Source: Lepas anatifera (lineage: Eukaryota > Arthropoda > Thecostraca > Lepadidae). From it: a stretch of 64,000 nt of DNA. The notes beneath the pieces are model-generated. The model was not told the origin of the DNA and did not search any database. It saw nothing but the letters and a program-made list of their open reading frames with translations. The position numbers were made by a program, and so were the translations under genes. Location: assembly GCA_034440635.1 (NCBI GenBank), contig JAOTON010002267.1, forward strand, positions 466,501 to 530,500, in the 5' to 3' direction. Every line of letters begins with the position of its first letter. The first letter of the stretch is position 1. Below are positions 43,723 to 55,170 of the stretch, in pieces.

Positions 43723-44749
43723 TTAACCCGCGCCCCACCGGGGTCCGGCGCCACCTTCGCCCCACCGGAGGGGGCCATCGATGGCCCCCTCTAACTCCGA
43801 AAATATGGGCGTTAGCGCAAATCTGCAAAGTGCAATAGAAAGCTCGCGTGAATTCAGTAAGAAATTACTTCGCATGTTTTAGTGCTCAGGTCAATGGTTT
43901 GACCTCCAGAGGTCAAATTAGGTCAAGATCGGCTATTTTCACTCAAATATGCAATGATTAAGCCAACTGGGCATAACTCTTATGTCAATAGAGCTATTGA
44001 GGCCTGGTAAAATACATTTGATAGGAAATTGCCAGTACTTTTTCCGCTATGTGGAACGTAAAGACCACCCGCCAGTGGTTTGACCGCCAGAGGTCACCTC
44101 GTGACCTAATATGACCTGAGGTCACGAAAGGTCAAAAAGTGACCTTGCCTTATATCAAATGAAAGCCAGTGACAAGACAAACACGATGGTGTTTGTTTCA
44201 CCGCTCTAGCTTAATTAGGTCAAAAGTTATTGTCAAAATACTGTTTTTGACCTCTGGTGACCTTGCATGACCTTGGAAAAGTCAAAGGGCAAATATGACC
44301 CCTGGGATCCGTGAAAGGGTGTCCAAAAACGTTGTTCTGAGCAGTCTGAATATTTGCAATCATTTTTGTGGCTTTTATACCATGAAATAGCTTTTCCCCA
44401 TGCTTTTCCAATGGGAGAGGTCGCCTCGTGACCTGACCTCAGGGCACGAAATCAAAAATCCCGGATATACACCTTGTAGACCCTGGAGGGGTCATGAAGT
44501 GTAGGAAGTTTCAAATCAATCGACTTTGAAATGTAGCTCTTACAGAGCTCTAAAGGTGAAGTGAGATGACCTTGGTTGACCTCGTCTGGTGACCTGACCT
44601 TGGGTGACCCGGGGTAAAAATTTCAGGGATGATGGGAAAATGATGCAGTGAGAGGTAGAGCCCTCAACCGCGGTGCTGCGCCTCGTCGTTTTTCTGCTAT
44701 CCCGGAAAAACCTTAGGGGGCCATCGATGCCCGGTGGGGCGAGGGTTAA
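43723..44749 (+). mobile_element. TTAA element, family B, inside A
   Basis: 1027 bp. The flanks AGTGAGC-TTAA and TTAA-ATGTGACC collapse to the single TTAA at the matching site in uninterrupted A copies (for example 51274-51277, reverse strand). The right-end palindrome has lost part of its arm (CCATCGATGCCCGG). Confidence 0.92.
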
Positions 44750-45734
44750 ATGTGACCTGACAAAAAATGGTTCAATTGTTTTCGATTGAGAAGTGGATGG
44801 GCTACCCAACATCGTTTACCGTTTTTCGCTACCTAGCGTGGTTTTCGAGATCTTAGGGGGGCGGGGACCCACCCCCCGTCAAATCGAAGGTGGTTCAGAC
44901 CCCGTCAATGCGCGTGTTAAGAAAGTGACATTTTGAGTAAAGTTTTTAGGCTCTAGAATGTCACAGAGTTGTGTTAGAAACATTTTGTAGGCAACATTCG
45001 CTTTTTCTCGTCACGGCAAACCGAATGATGTATAATATGACTATACTAGGTTAAAACACAAAAATGGTCTGGCCTCAGGTCAGGTCAAGGTCACTTTTGG
45101 CCTAGCATAGTTGATAGGCATATCAATGGAATTGCAATAAAAATACAAACGCAGTGGTATACAAATAAAAACTGTTTCATCGTTTCATGCAAAGTTATTG
45201 ACCTAGCCAGAAAACTGCTTAAGTAGCCTCAGATAACCTCTTAGAGGTCACAGGTCAAACGTTTTAACATGAACCTAAAAAGAGGCCTGGGATACTTCGA
45301 TTTGGAGAATATGAAGGTATTCTAAGCTGTATCTAAACAAATACAGCCGGGTTTCTGTTTTCCCCATGCATTTCCAATGGAGAGGTCATACTCCGTACTT
45401 GCCTTAGACCATCGATGTGAAAAATCCCGGAGTTTTTCATAGAACTTGGTGGGAACATTATGTGGTATAAGTTTCAATGCCATAGAATCACCGATGTATT
45501 ACTTGTGCCACCTTAAAAATTTTTGAGGTGAGGTCACTTGACCTGGACTGGTAACCTGACCTGAGATGACTCAACATTAAAATTTTGGGTAAAGTTGCGG
45601 AATTGATCACGGATTAGGTTTGCTAAGTACGGCAGTGCTTCACGCCGCCATTTTTTCGTGCCGTCGGAAAAAAACCCGAAGGGGAGGGGAAGGGGTAGGG
45701 TGTTCAAAAACCCCCGTTGGGGCGAGGGTTAAGT

Positions 45735-46176
45735 GTGCATATTTCTCTTAATGGGGGCATTTGATAATTTTCCATTCTCTCTCAAGTTTGTAAACCCCAC
45801 AAAGTGCATCTAAGCCCGTAGATTTTTACACCCACTTCTGTTAGGGGAAGATATACGGGGCATAACTCGTGAGGCATAAATATGATATGAGGTGTAACCA
45901 GGTGCTCTTCTATCATGCTGACGTAAAACATGGATAGAAAGTGTATCTCAATATATGGTTGTGGGAGAATATATTTTGCACTCTGCTGTACATTTGAGCC
46001 CCATATTTTACAATGCGAAGTCTTGCGGCACGGAAAGACATGGTGACCTGCACAAACGTCAGTAGTCTTTTCTGATGATAATACGATGATATATTATATA
46101 TAGTATGCAATATCTAGTAATATAATAAGATAATATATAATAATATATGGTAATCTATTATTATTTAAATTGATAT
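45735..46176. other. no recognised gene
   Basis: AT-rich intron 1 sequence leading into the (TA)n array. Nothing coding recognised. Confidence 0.4.
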
Positions 46177-46177
46177 T

Positions 46178-46260
<83 letters not shown>
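46178..46260. repeat. (TA)n microsatellite
   Basis: About 40 TA units with one CATA interruption, 45 bp to the left of a family C element. Confidence 0.95.
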
Positions 46261-46264
<4 letters not shown>

Positions 46265-46304
46265 TTTAGGACAAGGTGTTTACATCTCGTAATGAGGCAT
46301 TGAA

Positions 46305-47503
46305 TTAACCTTCACCCGGGTGGGTGGTCTTTTTAGACCCCCCTCGGGTTTTTCAGAAGCGATCAAAAAACGGCGGCGCGCAGCGCCGCTAAATTTAGTC
46401 TAGCTGTTCCTTAATCATTTTTACATCTTTCTGAAAATTTTATCCCAAGGTCATATCAGGTCAGGTCACCAGGCCAGGTGAAGTGACCTCACCTAAAAAT
46501 GCTTAGGACCGCATAACTAAAAGAAGGGTTAATCGATCAAGTTCAAACTTATACCACATATCGGGCCCACCAGGAGCTACAACATTTTTTCCGGGATTTT
46601 TTTATATTGGTGACCTAAGGTCATGTGCAGAGCATGACCTCCCCATTGTAAATACATGGAGAAAATCACGAATTGAGCTTTTCTCAGTAAGTATGGATGG
46701 AATCAACTTCAAACATTGGTTACGACTTGCTCTTAGCCCATTTCTGAAGAAGATGCCAAAAAAGTTTGACTTGTGACCTTAAAAACTTCACCTTAGGTCA
46801 AATAAGCATTTTTGGTGTTTTATTCTATAAATTTTAAATAAACTAAGATAGAACTTTTATTTTGTCACCAAAGTGTTTGTATAGTCACTACAAGTCAAAT
46901 GATATGCATCATGACTATACCAGGCCAAATTGGGTCAGTCGGTCGACCTGGGTCAGGTCAAATTCGTAAATTTGACCTGGAATAGCAATATCATATATCA
47001 TTCGATTTGTATTGACGAGAGGATTGCAATGGTGCATCAACTATGGCTGTATTTTGTTTGGTTTGGAAGTTATTAGCGAAAAAGGGAACGCCATTATGCA
47101 TGGGAGGCTATGGACATTCCCAAGAATATGCCCAATATTCAGTGACCTGTAGCTCCCTCGGTTTTGACCTGACACGAAAATGAATGCCACTGCTATGGAA
47201 GAAAAGCTCAAGAGCTTTTGAATGGTGTTAAGAAAACGTTTCTAGCTATCATAGTTTTGGAGATATATGAGGTTTTTTTACTACACCTCATATTAGCGAT
47301 TTTCACCTATTTTGACCTCTGGTGACCTTGATATTGGCCTGACAAGAAAAATGACAGAAGTATTTTCGATATCATTTTCGAAGAGCTTTCGATTGCCGTT
47401 TTGCGCTTTTTCTAGCTCTCTTAGTTTTTGAGATCGTGGGGGTCTTTTTTAGCCCCCCACCAGGGCGAAGGTGGCTCGTACCCGCCACCGGGGCAAGAGT
47501 TGA
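46305..47503 (+). mobile_element. TTAA element, family C, full length
   Basis: About 1.2 kb, from TTAACCTTCACCCGGGTGGG to CACCGGGGCAAGAGTTGA (right TTAA mutated to TTGA). It ends only 235 bp from the channel gene's exon 1 donor. At 46779-46782 it keeps the TTAA that is occupied by family A in the copy at 23190. Confidence 0.9.
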
Positions 47504-47737
47504 TATCACTTACGTAAACAAACTCATCACTGGCATCGCCGGCACGTTTTGCCCTGGCACAGCAAGCCACAGACAGGCACGTGACTTGGCTGTGACTAGC
47601 TGTGCGGTGCCTTTTAAATTACCGTGCTAACTGCACTTCTCTCTCTCTTTCTCTCACCTCTCCTCTCTCTCTCTATATATCCTTTTCTCCCTTCTATTTT
47701 TATTTTTGAAGCCGCCAGCCCTTAGGTTTTCACTCAC

Positions 47738-48125
47738 CAATGGTTGACACCACTGTGCAGGAGAAATGAAAGGCACCTGAGAAGTCCCACTGCGGACGGT
47801 GGTTCAGCAGTCCCAGCCTATCAGCACGTAGGTGTGCATCCAGCAGCCGGTCCAGCTCCGCCACGCTGGGCACCGAGCCCACTGTTAGGTTGGAGCGGAA
47901 CTCGCCGTACAGCTGCAGGTACCGGCGCTGGGTCCTCAGCTCGTTGTCTCGCTCTGCCCACCGGAACAGCGCCGCTCCGGCAGTCAGGTACAGCAGCAGC
48001 ACCGCACCCAGCAGCAGGAACCGGCCATTGTCCTCGTTGAGTCTGAAGCGGCTGCAGCAGCCGCCGGCGCGGGGCCCTCCCTCGGTCAGGACGCCGCTGG
48101 TCCGTGGTACGCCGGCCAGCGTCAT
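47738..48125 (-). CDS. THIK-type K2P channel, coding exon 1 (N-terminus, M1, pore helix 1)
   Basis: Encodes residues 1-129 plus the first base of codon 130. I chose the ATG at 48125 (context AGGATGA). It is the first ATG after an in-frame TAG about 130 bp upstream; the longer open frame begins with GTG. After a short Gly/Arg/Cys-rich start comes RLNEDNGRFLLLGAVLL, matching the HLNEDNARFLLL signature of THIK. It is followed by M1 (about 35-55), an extracellular cap with an N-glycosylation sequon NLT (79-81), and PQWDFSGAFHFSCTVVSTI, the pore-1 helix. The exon ends at donor GTGAGTG (47737), splitting the first filter glycine codon. GC-rich, unlike the flanking intron. Confidence 0.94.
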
Positions 48126-48479
48126 CCTCGGCCTTTTCGGCAGCGAGGACAGCGATGTGACCGGCAGCGACAGGGGCCGCACCAGTCGCGCCGCCGCCCT
48201 CGCCGCTCTGGCCGAACCGACAATCGTCAACAGCTTCAGCAGCACAGCCAGCTACTCCGCCTGATATTCAAGGCAGCGATCCACTCGAACGTCAACATGG
48301 CACCTTGACACGAGTTAACGGTTACGGTCAGGAGCAGAATCTGGAGCAGATTCGGAAGGGCCACTACAGTGTTCACCCAGTTGCAGGGTCGACCACTGAA
48401 TTGGTGGGTATACACGAGGTGCACCCTGCTGTCAATATTCCAAGCTTTAACTGAGTGACACTTGTTGCTGTGCATCAGC

Positions 48480-48740
48480 ACTTGACACGGCTGGGCGGTC
48501 TGTACCGCGCTGGAGCAGCTACCAGCGACGCCTGACTCGCGGAACAGAGGACGTCGGCGTCGGCGCGGCGGTGGAAAAGGAACTCAAGAGCGCGGACGCC
48601 ACGCGCCGCCGCCGGCGCACCTTGCTGGCCGATCGAACTGGCCAATTATCCGAGCTGCGGTCAGCAGACGCTGGCTTGGAAGCCTGAACGAAACCGAGAC
48701 CTCGGCTACCGGCCGACTGGTTATAAATAGACGCCAGCTA
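48480..48740 (-). promoter_or_regulatory. CpG-rich candidate promoter/5' UTR of the channel gene
   Basis: A GC- and CpG-rich island immediately upstream of exon 1 on the minus strand, in otherwise AT-rich DNA. Read on the minus strand, CTATTTATAACC at 48730-48719 is a weak TATA-like box. A minus-strand upstream ORF (48481-48236) would end just before the channel frame. The transcription start cannot be placed. Confidence 0.4.
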
Positions 48741-49060
48741 TTGAGCGTTGTGATTACTGCCCGTTTTCGGATATGGATTGTGTTGGCTGACTCCGCTTTG
48801 GTTGCTATGCCGACGCCGGTTTAGCTATTGCAGAATTATGGCCATCAGTGACCAGTGGCAAAGCCACTATGGAGTGAACTTCCTCGAGTGTTCGGAGAGA
48901 GAGGTCTGTCATTTGTAATGAAACTGAAATTGGCCAGAAAACAGTTCTCTGACATAGAAATCAGTCAATTAACTTGTCACTCAATTACGGGAGCATTTGA
49001 TACTTTTACAAGTTTAGGTGTAATGACAATGCAATCGGTCAAAATTAAAAGACGCATCAT

Positions 49061-50092
49061 TTAACCCTCACCCCACCGGGGCCATCGATGGCCCCCTAAG
49101 GTTTTTCCGGGATAGCAGAAAAACGACGAGGCGCAGCACCGCGGTTGAGGGCTCTACCTCTCACTGCATCATTTTCCCATCATCCCTGACATTTTTTACC
49201 CCGGGTCACCCAAGGTCAGGTCACCAGACGAGGTCAATCAAGGTCACCTCATTTCACATTTAGAGCTCTGTAAGAGCTACATTTCAAAGTCGATCGATTT
49301 GAAACTTCCTACACTTCATAACCCCTCCAGGGTCTACAAGGTGTATATCCGGGATTTTTCGATTTCGTACCCTGAGGTCAGGTCACAAGGCGACCTCTCC
49401 CATTGGAAAAGCATGGGGAAAAGTTGTTTCATGATATAAAAGCCACAAAAATGATTGCAAATACTCAGACCGATCAGAAAAACGTTTTTGGACACCCTTT
49501 CACGGATCCCAGGGGTCATATTTGCCCTTTGACTTTTCCAAGGTCATCCAAGGTCACCAGAGGTCAAAAACAGTATTTTGACAATAACTTTTGACCTAAT
49601 TAAGCTAGAGCGGTGAAACAAACACCATCGTGTTTGTCTTGTCACTGGCTTTCATTTGATATACGGAAAGGTCACTTTTTGACATTTCGTGACCTCAGGT
49701 CATATTAGGTCACGAGGTGACCTCTGGAGGTCAAACCACTGGCGGGAGGTCTTTACGTTCCACATAGCGGAAAAAGTACTGGCAATTTTCTATCAAATGT
49801 ACTTTACCAGGCTTCAATAGCTCTAATGACATAAGAGTTATGCCCAGTTTGCTTAATCATTGCATATTTGAGTGAAAATAGCCGATCTTGACCTAATTTG
49901 ACCTCTGGAGGTCAAACCATTGACCTGAGCACTAAAACATGCGAAGTAATTTCTTACTGAATTCGCACGAGCTTTCTATTGCACTTTGCAGATTTGCGCT
50001 AACACCCATATTTTCGGAGTTAGAGGGGGGGCCATCGATGGCCCCCCGGTGGGGCGAAGGTGGCGCCGTACCCCCGGTGGGGCGCGGGTTAA
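49061..50092 (-). mobile_element. TTAA element, family B, intact
   Basis: 1032 bp, TTAACCCTCACCCCACCGGG to TGGGGCGCGGGTTAA, with CCATCGATGG palindromes at both ends. Nearly identical to 20855-21885. It shares its right TTAA with the family E copy that follows. Confidence 0.93.
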
Positions 50093-51011
50093 CACGCGCA
50101 CTGGAGGGGGGCCTCGGAGGCCCCCACCTGTTTTTCCGAGGTGGCCGGAGAACCGCTTGCAGCGGAAAAACGAAACTTGGCCACATTCAACAGAATTTAA
50201 TAGCGCGTCGATTGGTGAAGACTTTGTGAAAATCGGCCGAAAATTTTTTGACTTATAGGCTTTCAAAGTCAGACCTGCATTTTGAGATCGCCGTAAACGC
50301 GCGGTCGGACCAGTTAGCTTGCATTGAAGACCGAGTGGTGACGTCATAACGTCATATAAGCGGGACTATATGTCAAGGTCACTTCACATGAAAATCAAGG
50401 TCAAGGTCAAAGGTCACAGGTCAAGGTCATATCTGCACTTTCAAGGTCACTGACCACTGCGCGTCCGGCCAAATGAGGTTACCCCGTCTGACATATATTA
50501 TGCTATGACGTCATCGGTAGGGTACCCCAATACAAAGGTCAAGGTCAAAGTTCAAGGTCAAAGGTCATTGGGAAAGGTCAATTCTCATTTCCCGCCAAAC
50601 AGTGGCTACAGTGTTAGTCAAAGTGTAAATAATAAGTAGTATACCATATGGTGACCTTAAAGGTCAATGACCTTGAATGACCTTGACCCAAAAATTGCGG
50701 GGAAGCCTCTTTGAGACCTCTTCTCTATGAACCTTGTCCGCCTTTAGCTTATTCCCGCCATTTTCCTGCATAATCACAGCATTTATCAATCGATACCAGC
50801 ATTCCCAATATTTGACCTTTACGACCTCGTTTGACCTTGAAGATATTGACCTAGGTCAATGAAAATTGGTCATCATGTAGATCACCATAGCCCCCACCCA
50901 CCTACCAAGTGGCGTTTTTCTAACCCTCTTAGTTTCCGAGATCTTAGGGGGGCCTACCAGGCCCCCCTCCAGTGCGCGTTAGTGCCAGACCCCCTCCAGT
51001 GCGGGTGTTAA
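50089..51011 (+). mobile_element. TTAA element, family E, full length
   Basis: 923 bp, TTAACACGCGCACTGGAGGG to CCAGTGCGGGTGTTAA. End palindromes GGGCCTCGGAGGCCC and GGGGGCCTACCAGGCCCCC. It contains two CRE cores TGACGTCA (50339-50346 and 50506-50513) and the AGGTCA array. Reference copy for family E. Confidence 0.92.
50398..50429 (+). promoter_or_regulatory. tandem AGGTCA array inside family E copy 2
   Basis: Five head-to-tail AGGTCA hexamers (50398, 50404, 50411, 50418, 50424) with spacings 0, 1, 1 and 0; more copies follow at about 50442, 50536-50580 and 50650-50690. The spacing matches the other E copy exactly. Binding by nuclear receptors is inferred from the motif only. Confidence 0.6.
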
Positions 51012-51100
51012 ACCGGTTTAAACTGGCTGGCATAAGCCCCAGTGGCAAAAAGGGGAAAAACTATGAAATTCTAAACATAAGCTGATATTCGCATTATATA

Positions 51101-51947
51101 TTAACACGCGCATTGACGGGGGTCTGAGCCACCTTCGCATTGACGGGGGGCGGGTACCCGCCCCCCTAAGATCTCGAGAACCACGGGAGGTAGCGAAAAA
51201 CGGTAAACGGCGTTGGGCTGCCCATCCACTTCTCCATCGAAAACATTTGAACCATTTTTTTGTCAGGTCACATTTAAGGTCACGAGAGGTCAAAACATGC
51301 CCGTCATAGGGATAACATGTAAATTCAGTTTTTCGGCCATGAAATCTGAACAAGTAAAGATAGAGCAAAACGACTTGAACTATATGAATCCTCTTAGCAA
51401 GCCGAATCGAATGATATATAATTTGACCTTGCTAGGTCAAATCAAGGATTTGACCTGACCTGAGGTCAGGTCAGGGTCAAATTATATAAAATGCCTATCA
51501 TTAGAACCGCAAAGCCCAGGCGAGTCTAATGCAGCTAAAATAAATGCTCTATCACCATCCGTTACTGAGTTATTCCGTAAAAACCATTTTTCCCATGTAT
51601 TTCCAATGGAGAGGTCATGCCTCGTACCTGACCTTAGGTCATCGATATCAAAAATACCGGAACATATTTTAGAGAACTCGGTGAGGCCATTATGTGATGT
51701 GAGTTTCAATCGGATAAGTTCACCCTGCTCCGACTTATGCTATCTTAAACTTTTTTTGAGGTCGGGTCACTTGACCTGTACTGGTGACCTGACCTGAGAT
51801 GACCTAACCTTAAAATTTTCACAGAAGTTGTAAAAATGATGAGGGAAAAGGTATACCAAGTACGGCGGCGCTACGCGCCGCCGTTTTTCTGCTGTCTCCG
51901 AAAAACCCGAGGGGGCGGGTACCCGCCCCCGTCAATGCGCGTGTTAA
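51101..51947 (+). mobile_element. TTAA element, family A, reference copy
   Basis: 847 bp, TTAACACGCGCATTGACGGG to CCCGTCAATGCGCGTGTTAA. Terminal inverted repeat of about 20 bp, followed at each end by the palindrome GGGGCGGGTACCCGCCCC. A second stem-loop, GGCGGCGCTACGCGCCGCC, lies at 51865-51883. About twenty AGGTCA-type hexamers, several as converging pairs (CCTGACCTGAGGTCAGG). No open frame is conserved between copies. Confidence 0.94.
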
Positions 51948-52733
51948 CACGCGCATTTACGGGGTCTGAGCCACCTTAGCTTTGACGGGGGAGGGTACCC
52001 GTCCCCTAAGATCTTGAGAACCACGCTAGGTAGCATAACTTCTCTATCGAAAATATTTAAACAATTTTTTGTCTGGTCATATTTAAGGTCACTAGAGGTC
52101 AAAACATGCCGTCATAGGGATAACATGTAAATAAAGGTTTTCGGTCATTACATCGGAACAAGTAAATATAGAGCAAAATAACTTGAACTGTATGAATCCT
52201 TGCAGCAAGCCAAATCGAATGATATATAATATGACCTTTTAGGTCAAATCCAGGATTTGACCTGACCTGAGGTCAGGCTATGGTCAAATTAGATAAAATG
52301 GATATCATTAGAATAGAAAAGACCAGGCAATTCTAATGAAGTCAAAATAAACGCTCTATCACCATCCGTTACTAAGTTCTTCAGTTAAAATAATTTTCCC
52401 ATGTATTTCCAATGGAGAGGTCATGACTCGTACCTGACCTTAGGTCATCGTATCAAAAATACCGAAACATATTTGAGAGAACTTGGTAGGCCCATTATGT
52501 GTTATGACTTTCAATTGGATATGCTCACCCTGTTTCGACTTATGCTATATTTAACTTTTTTTGAGGTCAGATCAATTGAACTGTTCTGCTGACCTGACCT
52601 GTGATGACCTAACCTTAAAAGTTTGACAAATGTAAAAACGATGAAAGAAAAGGTATGCCAAGTATGGCGCAATACGCGCCGCCGTTTTCATGCTTCTCCG
52701 AAAACCCGAGGGGGAGGGTACCCGCCCCTCGGG
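51944..52733 (+). mobile_element. TTAA element, family A, tandem neighbour, right end lost
   Basis: Starts at the TTAA that closes the previous element, so two A copies stand head-to-tail with one shared TTAA. It is visibly more diverged and ends at GGGTACCCGCCCCTCGGGAG without the closing GTCAATGCGCGTGTTAA. Confidence 0.85.
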
Positions 52734-52753
52734 AGCTTATTTCTTACCTCTTC

Positions 52754-53790
52754 TTAACCCGCGCCCCACCGGGGGTCCGGCGCCACCTTCGCCCCACCGG
52801 GGGGGCCATCGATGGCCCCCCCCTCTAACTCCGAAAATATGGGCGTTAGCGCAAATCTGTAAAGTGCAATAGAAAGCTCGCGTGAATTCAGTAAGAAATT
52901 ACTTCGCATGTTTTAGTGCTCAGGTCAATGGTTTGACCTCCAGAGGTCAAATTAGGTCAAGATCGGCTATTTTCACTCAAATATGCAATGATTAAGCAAA
53001 CTGGGCATAACTCTTATGTCATTAGAGCTATTGAGGCCTGGTAAAGTACATTTGATAGCAAATTGTCAGTACTTTTTCCGCTATGTGGAACTTAAAGACC
53101 TCCCACCAGTGGTTTGACCGCCAGAGGTCACCTCGTGACCTAATATGACCTGAGGTCACGAAAGGTCAAAAAGTAACCTTGCCGTATATCAAATGAAAGC
53201 CAGTGACAAGACAAACACGATGGTGTTTGTTTCACCGCTCTAGCTCAATTAGGTCAAAAGTTATTGTCAAAATACTGTTTTTGACCTCTGGTGACCTTGG
53301 ATGACCTTGGAAAAGTCAAAGGGCAAATATGACCCCTGGGATCTGTGAAAGGGTGTCCAAAAACGTTGTTCTGAGCAGTCTGAGTATTTGCAATCCTTTT
53401 TGTGGCTTTTATATCATGAAATAGCTTTTCCCCATGCTTTTCCAATGGGAGAGGTCGCCTCGTGACCTGACCTCAGGGCACGAAATCGAAAAATCCCGGA
53501 TATACACCTTGTAGACCCTGGAGGGGTCATGAAGTGTAGGAAGTTTCAAATCGATCGCCTTTGAAATGTAGCTCTTACAGAGCTCTAAAGGTGAAGTGAG
53601 GTGACCTTGGTTGACCTCGTCTGGTGACCTGACCTTGGGTGACCCGGGGTAAAAAATTTCAGGGATGATGGGAAAATGATGCAGTGAGAGGTAGAGCCCT
53701 CAACGGCGGTGCTGCGCCTCGTCGTTTTTCTGCTATTCCGGAAAAACCTTAGGGGGGCCATCGATGGCCCCCCGGTGGGGCGAGGGTTAA
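52754..53790 (+). mobile_element. TTAA element, family B, intact, with unusual flanks
   Basis: 1037 bp, TTAACCCGCGCCCCACCGGG to GGTGGGGCGAGGGTTAA. The 12-mer TCTTACCTCTTC lies directly before the left TTAA and directly after the right TTAA, as if a longer target had been duplicated or a pre-existing tandem repeat had been split. Confidence 0.93.
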
Positions 53791-53968
53791 TCTTACCTCT
53801 TCTTCCAATTCATCACACAACTTCAATAATCTGCTCAAACCAAATGGTATTTTATTGCTGGAACAAACATATTAGCAGATCCAGGGAGGAGGAAGAGACC
53901 AGCCTCCCAAAGCCCTAATTGTGTTTACTCCGCCCCCCCCGGCACCCCAATGGCCGGCAGCAAGACAT

Positions 53969-55170
53969 TTAACCTTCGCCCGGATGGGGATCTTTTTAGA
54001 CCCCCTCGGGTTTTTCCGAAGCGACCAAAAAACGGCAGCGTGCAGGGCCGCCAAACTTGGTCTAACTGTTCATTCATCACTTTTACATCTTTCCTGAAAA
54101 TTTCAGCTCAAGGTCATATCAGGTCAGGTCACCAGGCCAGGTAAAGTGACCTCACCTCAAAAAATGCTTAGGACCGCATAACTAAAAGAAGGGTTAATCG
54201 ATCAAGTTCAAACTCATACCACATATTGGGGTCACCAGGAGCTACAACATTTGTTCCGGCATTTTTGATATTGGTGACCTAAGGTCATGTGCAGAGCATG
54301 ACCTCCCCATTGTCAATACATGGGGAAAATCACGAAATGAGCTTTTTCAGTGAGCATGGACGGAATCAACTTTAAACATCGGTTACGACTTGCTCTTAGC
54401 CCATTTCTGAAGAAGATGCTAAAAAGTTTGACTTGTGACCTTAAAAAGGTCACCCTAGGTCAAATAATCATTTTTTGGTGTTGTATTCTATAAATTTTCA
54501 ATAAACTAAGATAGAACTTTTAATTTGTCACCAAAGTGTTTGTATAGTCACTACAAGTCAAATGATATGCATCATGACTATACCAGGCCAAATTGGGTCA
54601 GTCCGTTGACCTGGGTCATGTCAAATTCGTAAATTTGACCTGGAATAACAATATCATATATCGTTCGATTCGTATTGACGAGAGGATTGCAATGGTGCAT
54701 CAACTATGGCTGTATTTTGTTTGGTTTGGAAGTTATTAGCGAAAAAGGGAACGCCATTATGCATGGGAGGCTATGGACATTCCGAAGAATATGCCCAATA
54801 TTCAGTGACCTGTAGCTCCCTAGGTTTTGACCTGACGCGAGAATGAATGTCACTGTTATGAAAGAAAAACTCAAGAGCTTTCGAATGGTGTTGAGAAACG
54901 TTTCTAGCTATCATAGTATTTGAGATATATAAGGTTTTTTAGTACACCTCATATTAGCGATTTTGACCTATTTTGACCTCTGGTGACCTTGATATTGAGC
55001 TGACAAGAAAAATGACTCAAGTATTTTCGATATAATTTTCGAAGAGCTTTCGATTGCCGTTTTGCACTTTTTCTAGCTCTCTTAGTTTTTGAGATCGTGG
55101 GGGCCTTTTTTAGCCCCCCCCACCCACCAGGGCGAAGGTGGCTCGTACCCGCCACCGGGGCAAGGGTTAA
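53969..55170 (+). mobile_element. TTAA element, family C, intact
   Basis: 1202 bp, TTAACCTTCGCCCGGATGGG to CACCGGGGCAAGGGTTAA, with both G5/C5 hairpins. Collinear with 46305-47503. Confidence 0.93.

Larger units (their letters stand above)
42973..44920 (-). mobile_element. TTAA element, family A, holding B and a SINE
   Basis: Family A in minus orientation, TTAACACGCACATTCACGGG to GTCAATGCGCGTGTTAA. Two later insertions interrupt it: a SINE fragment (43561-43631) and a complete family B (43723-44749). Without them it is about 840 bp. Confidence 0.85.
42950..45732 (+). mobile_element. TTAA element, family D, 5'-truncated, holding A and B
   Basis: D sequence TATTGAGGTCATGGGAG (42954) is followed by a family A insertion (42973-44920). 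D then resumes at AAGTGACATTTTG and runs to GGGTGTTCAAAAACCCCCG ... GCGAGGGTTAA at 45732. Its intact CTGCTTAAGTAGCC at 45215-45228 is the empty version of the site filled by B at 20855-21885 in the other D copy. Confidence 0.8.

Noticed and set aside
47744..48264. Plus-strand frames opposite channel exon 1
   Set aside because: Shadows of the GC-rich exon; the minus-strand frame matches THIK and has the correct splice donor.
49932..50347. Several overlapping open frames of 84-123 codons rich in Pro/Gly/Arg
   Set aside because: They run through the GC palindromes of family B and E element ends, occur on both strands, and are not conserved as protein between copies.
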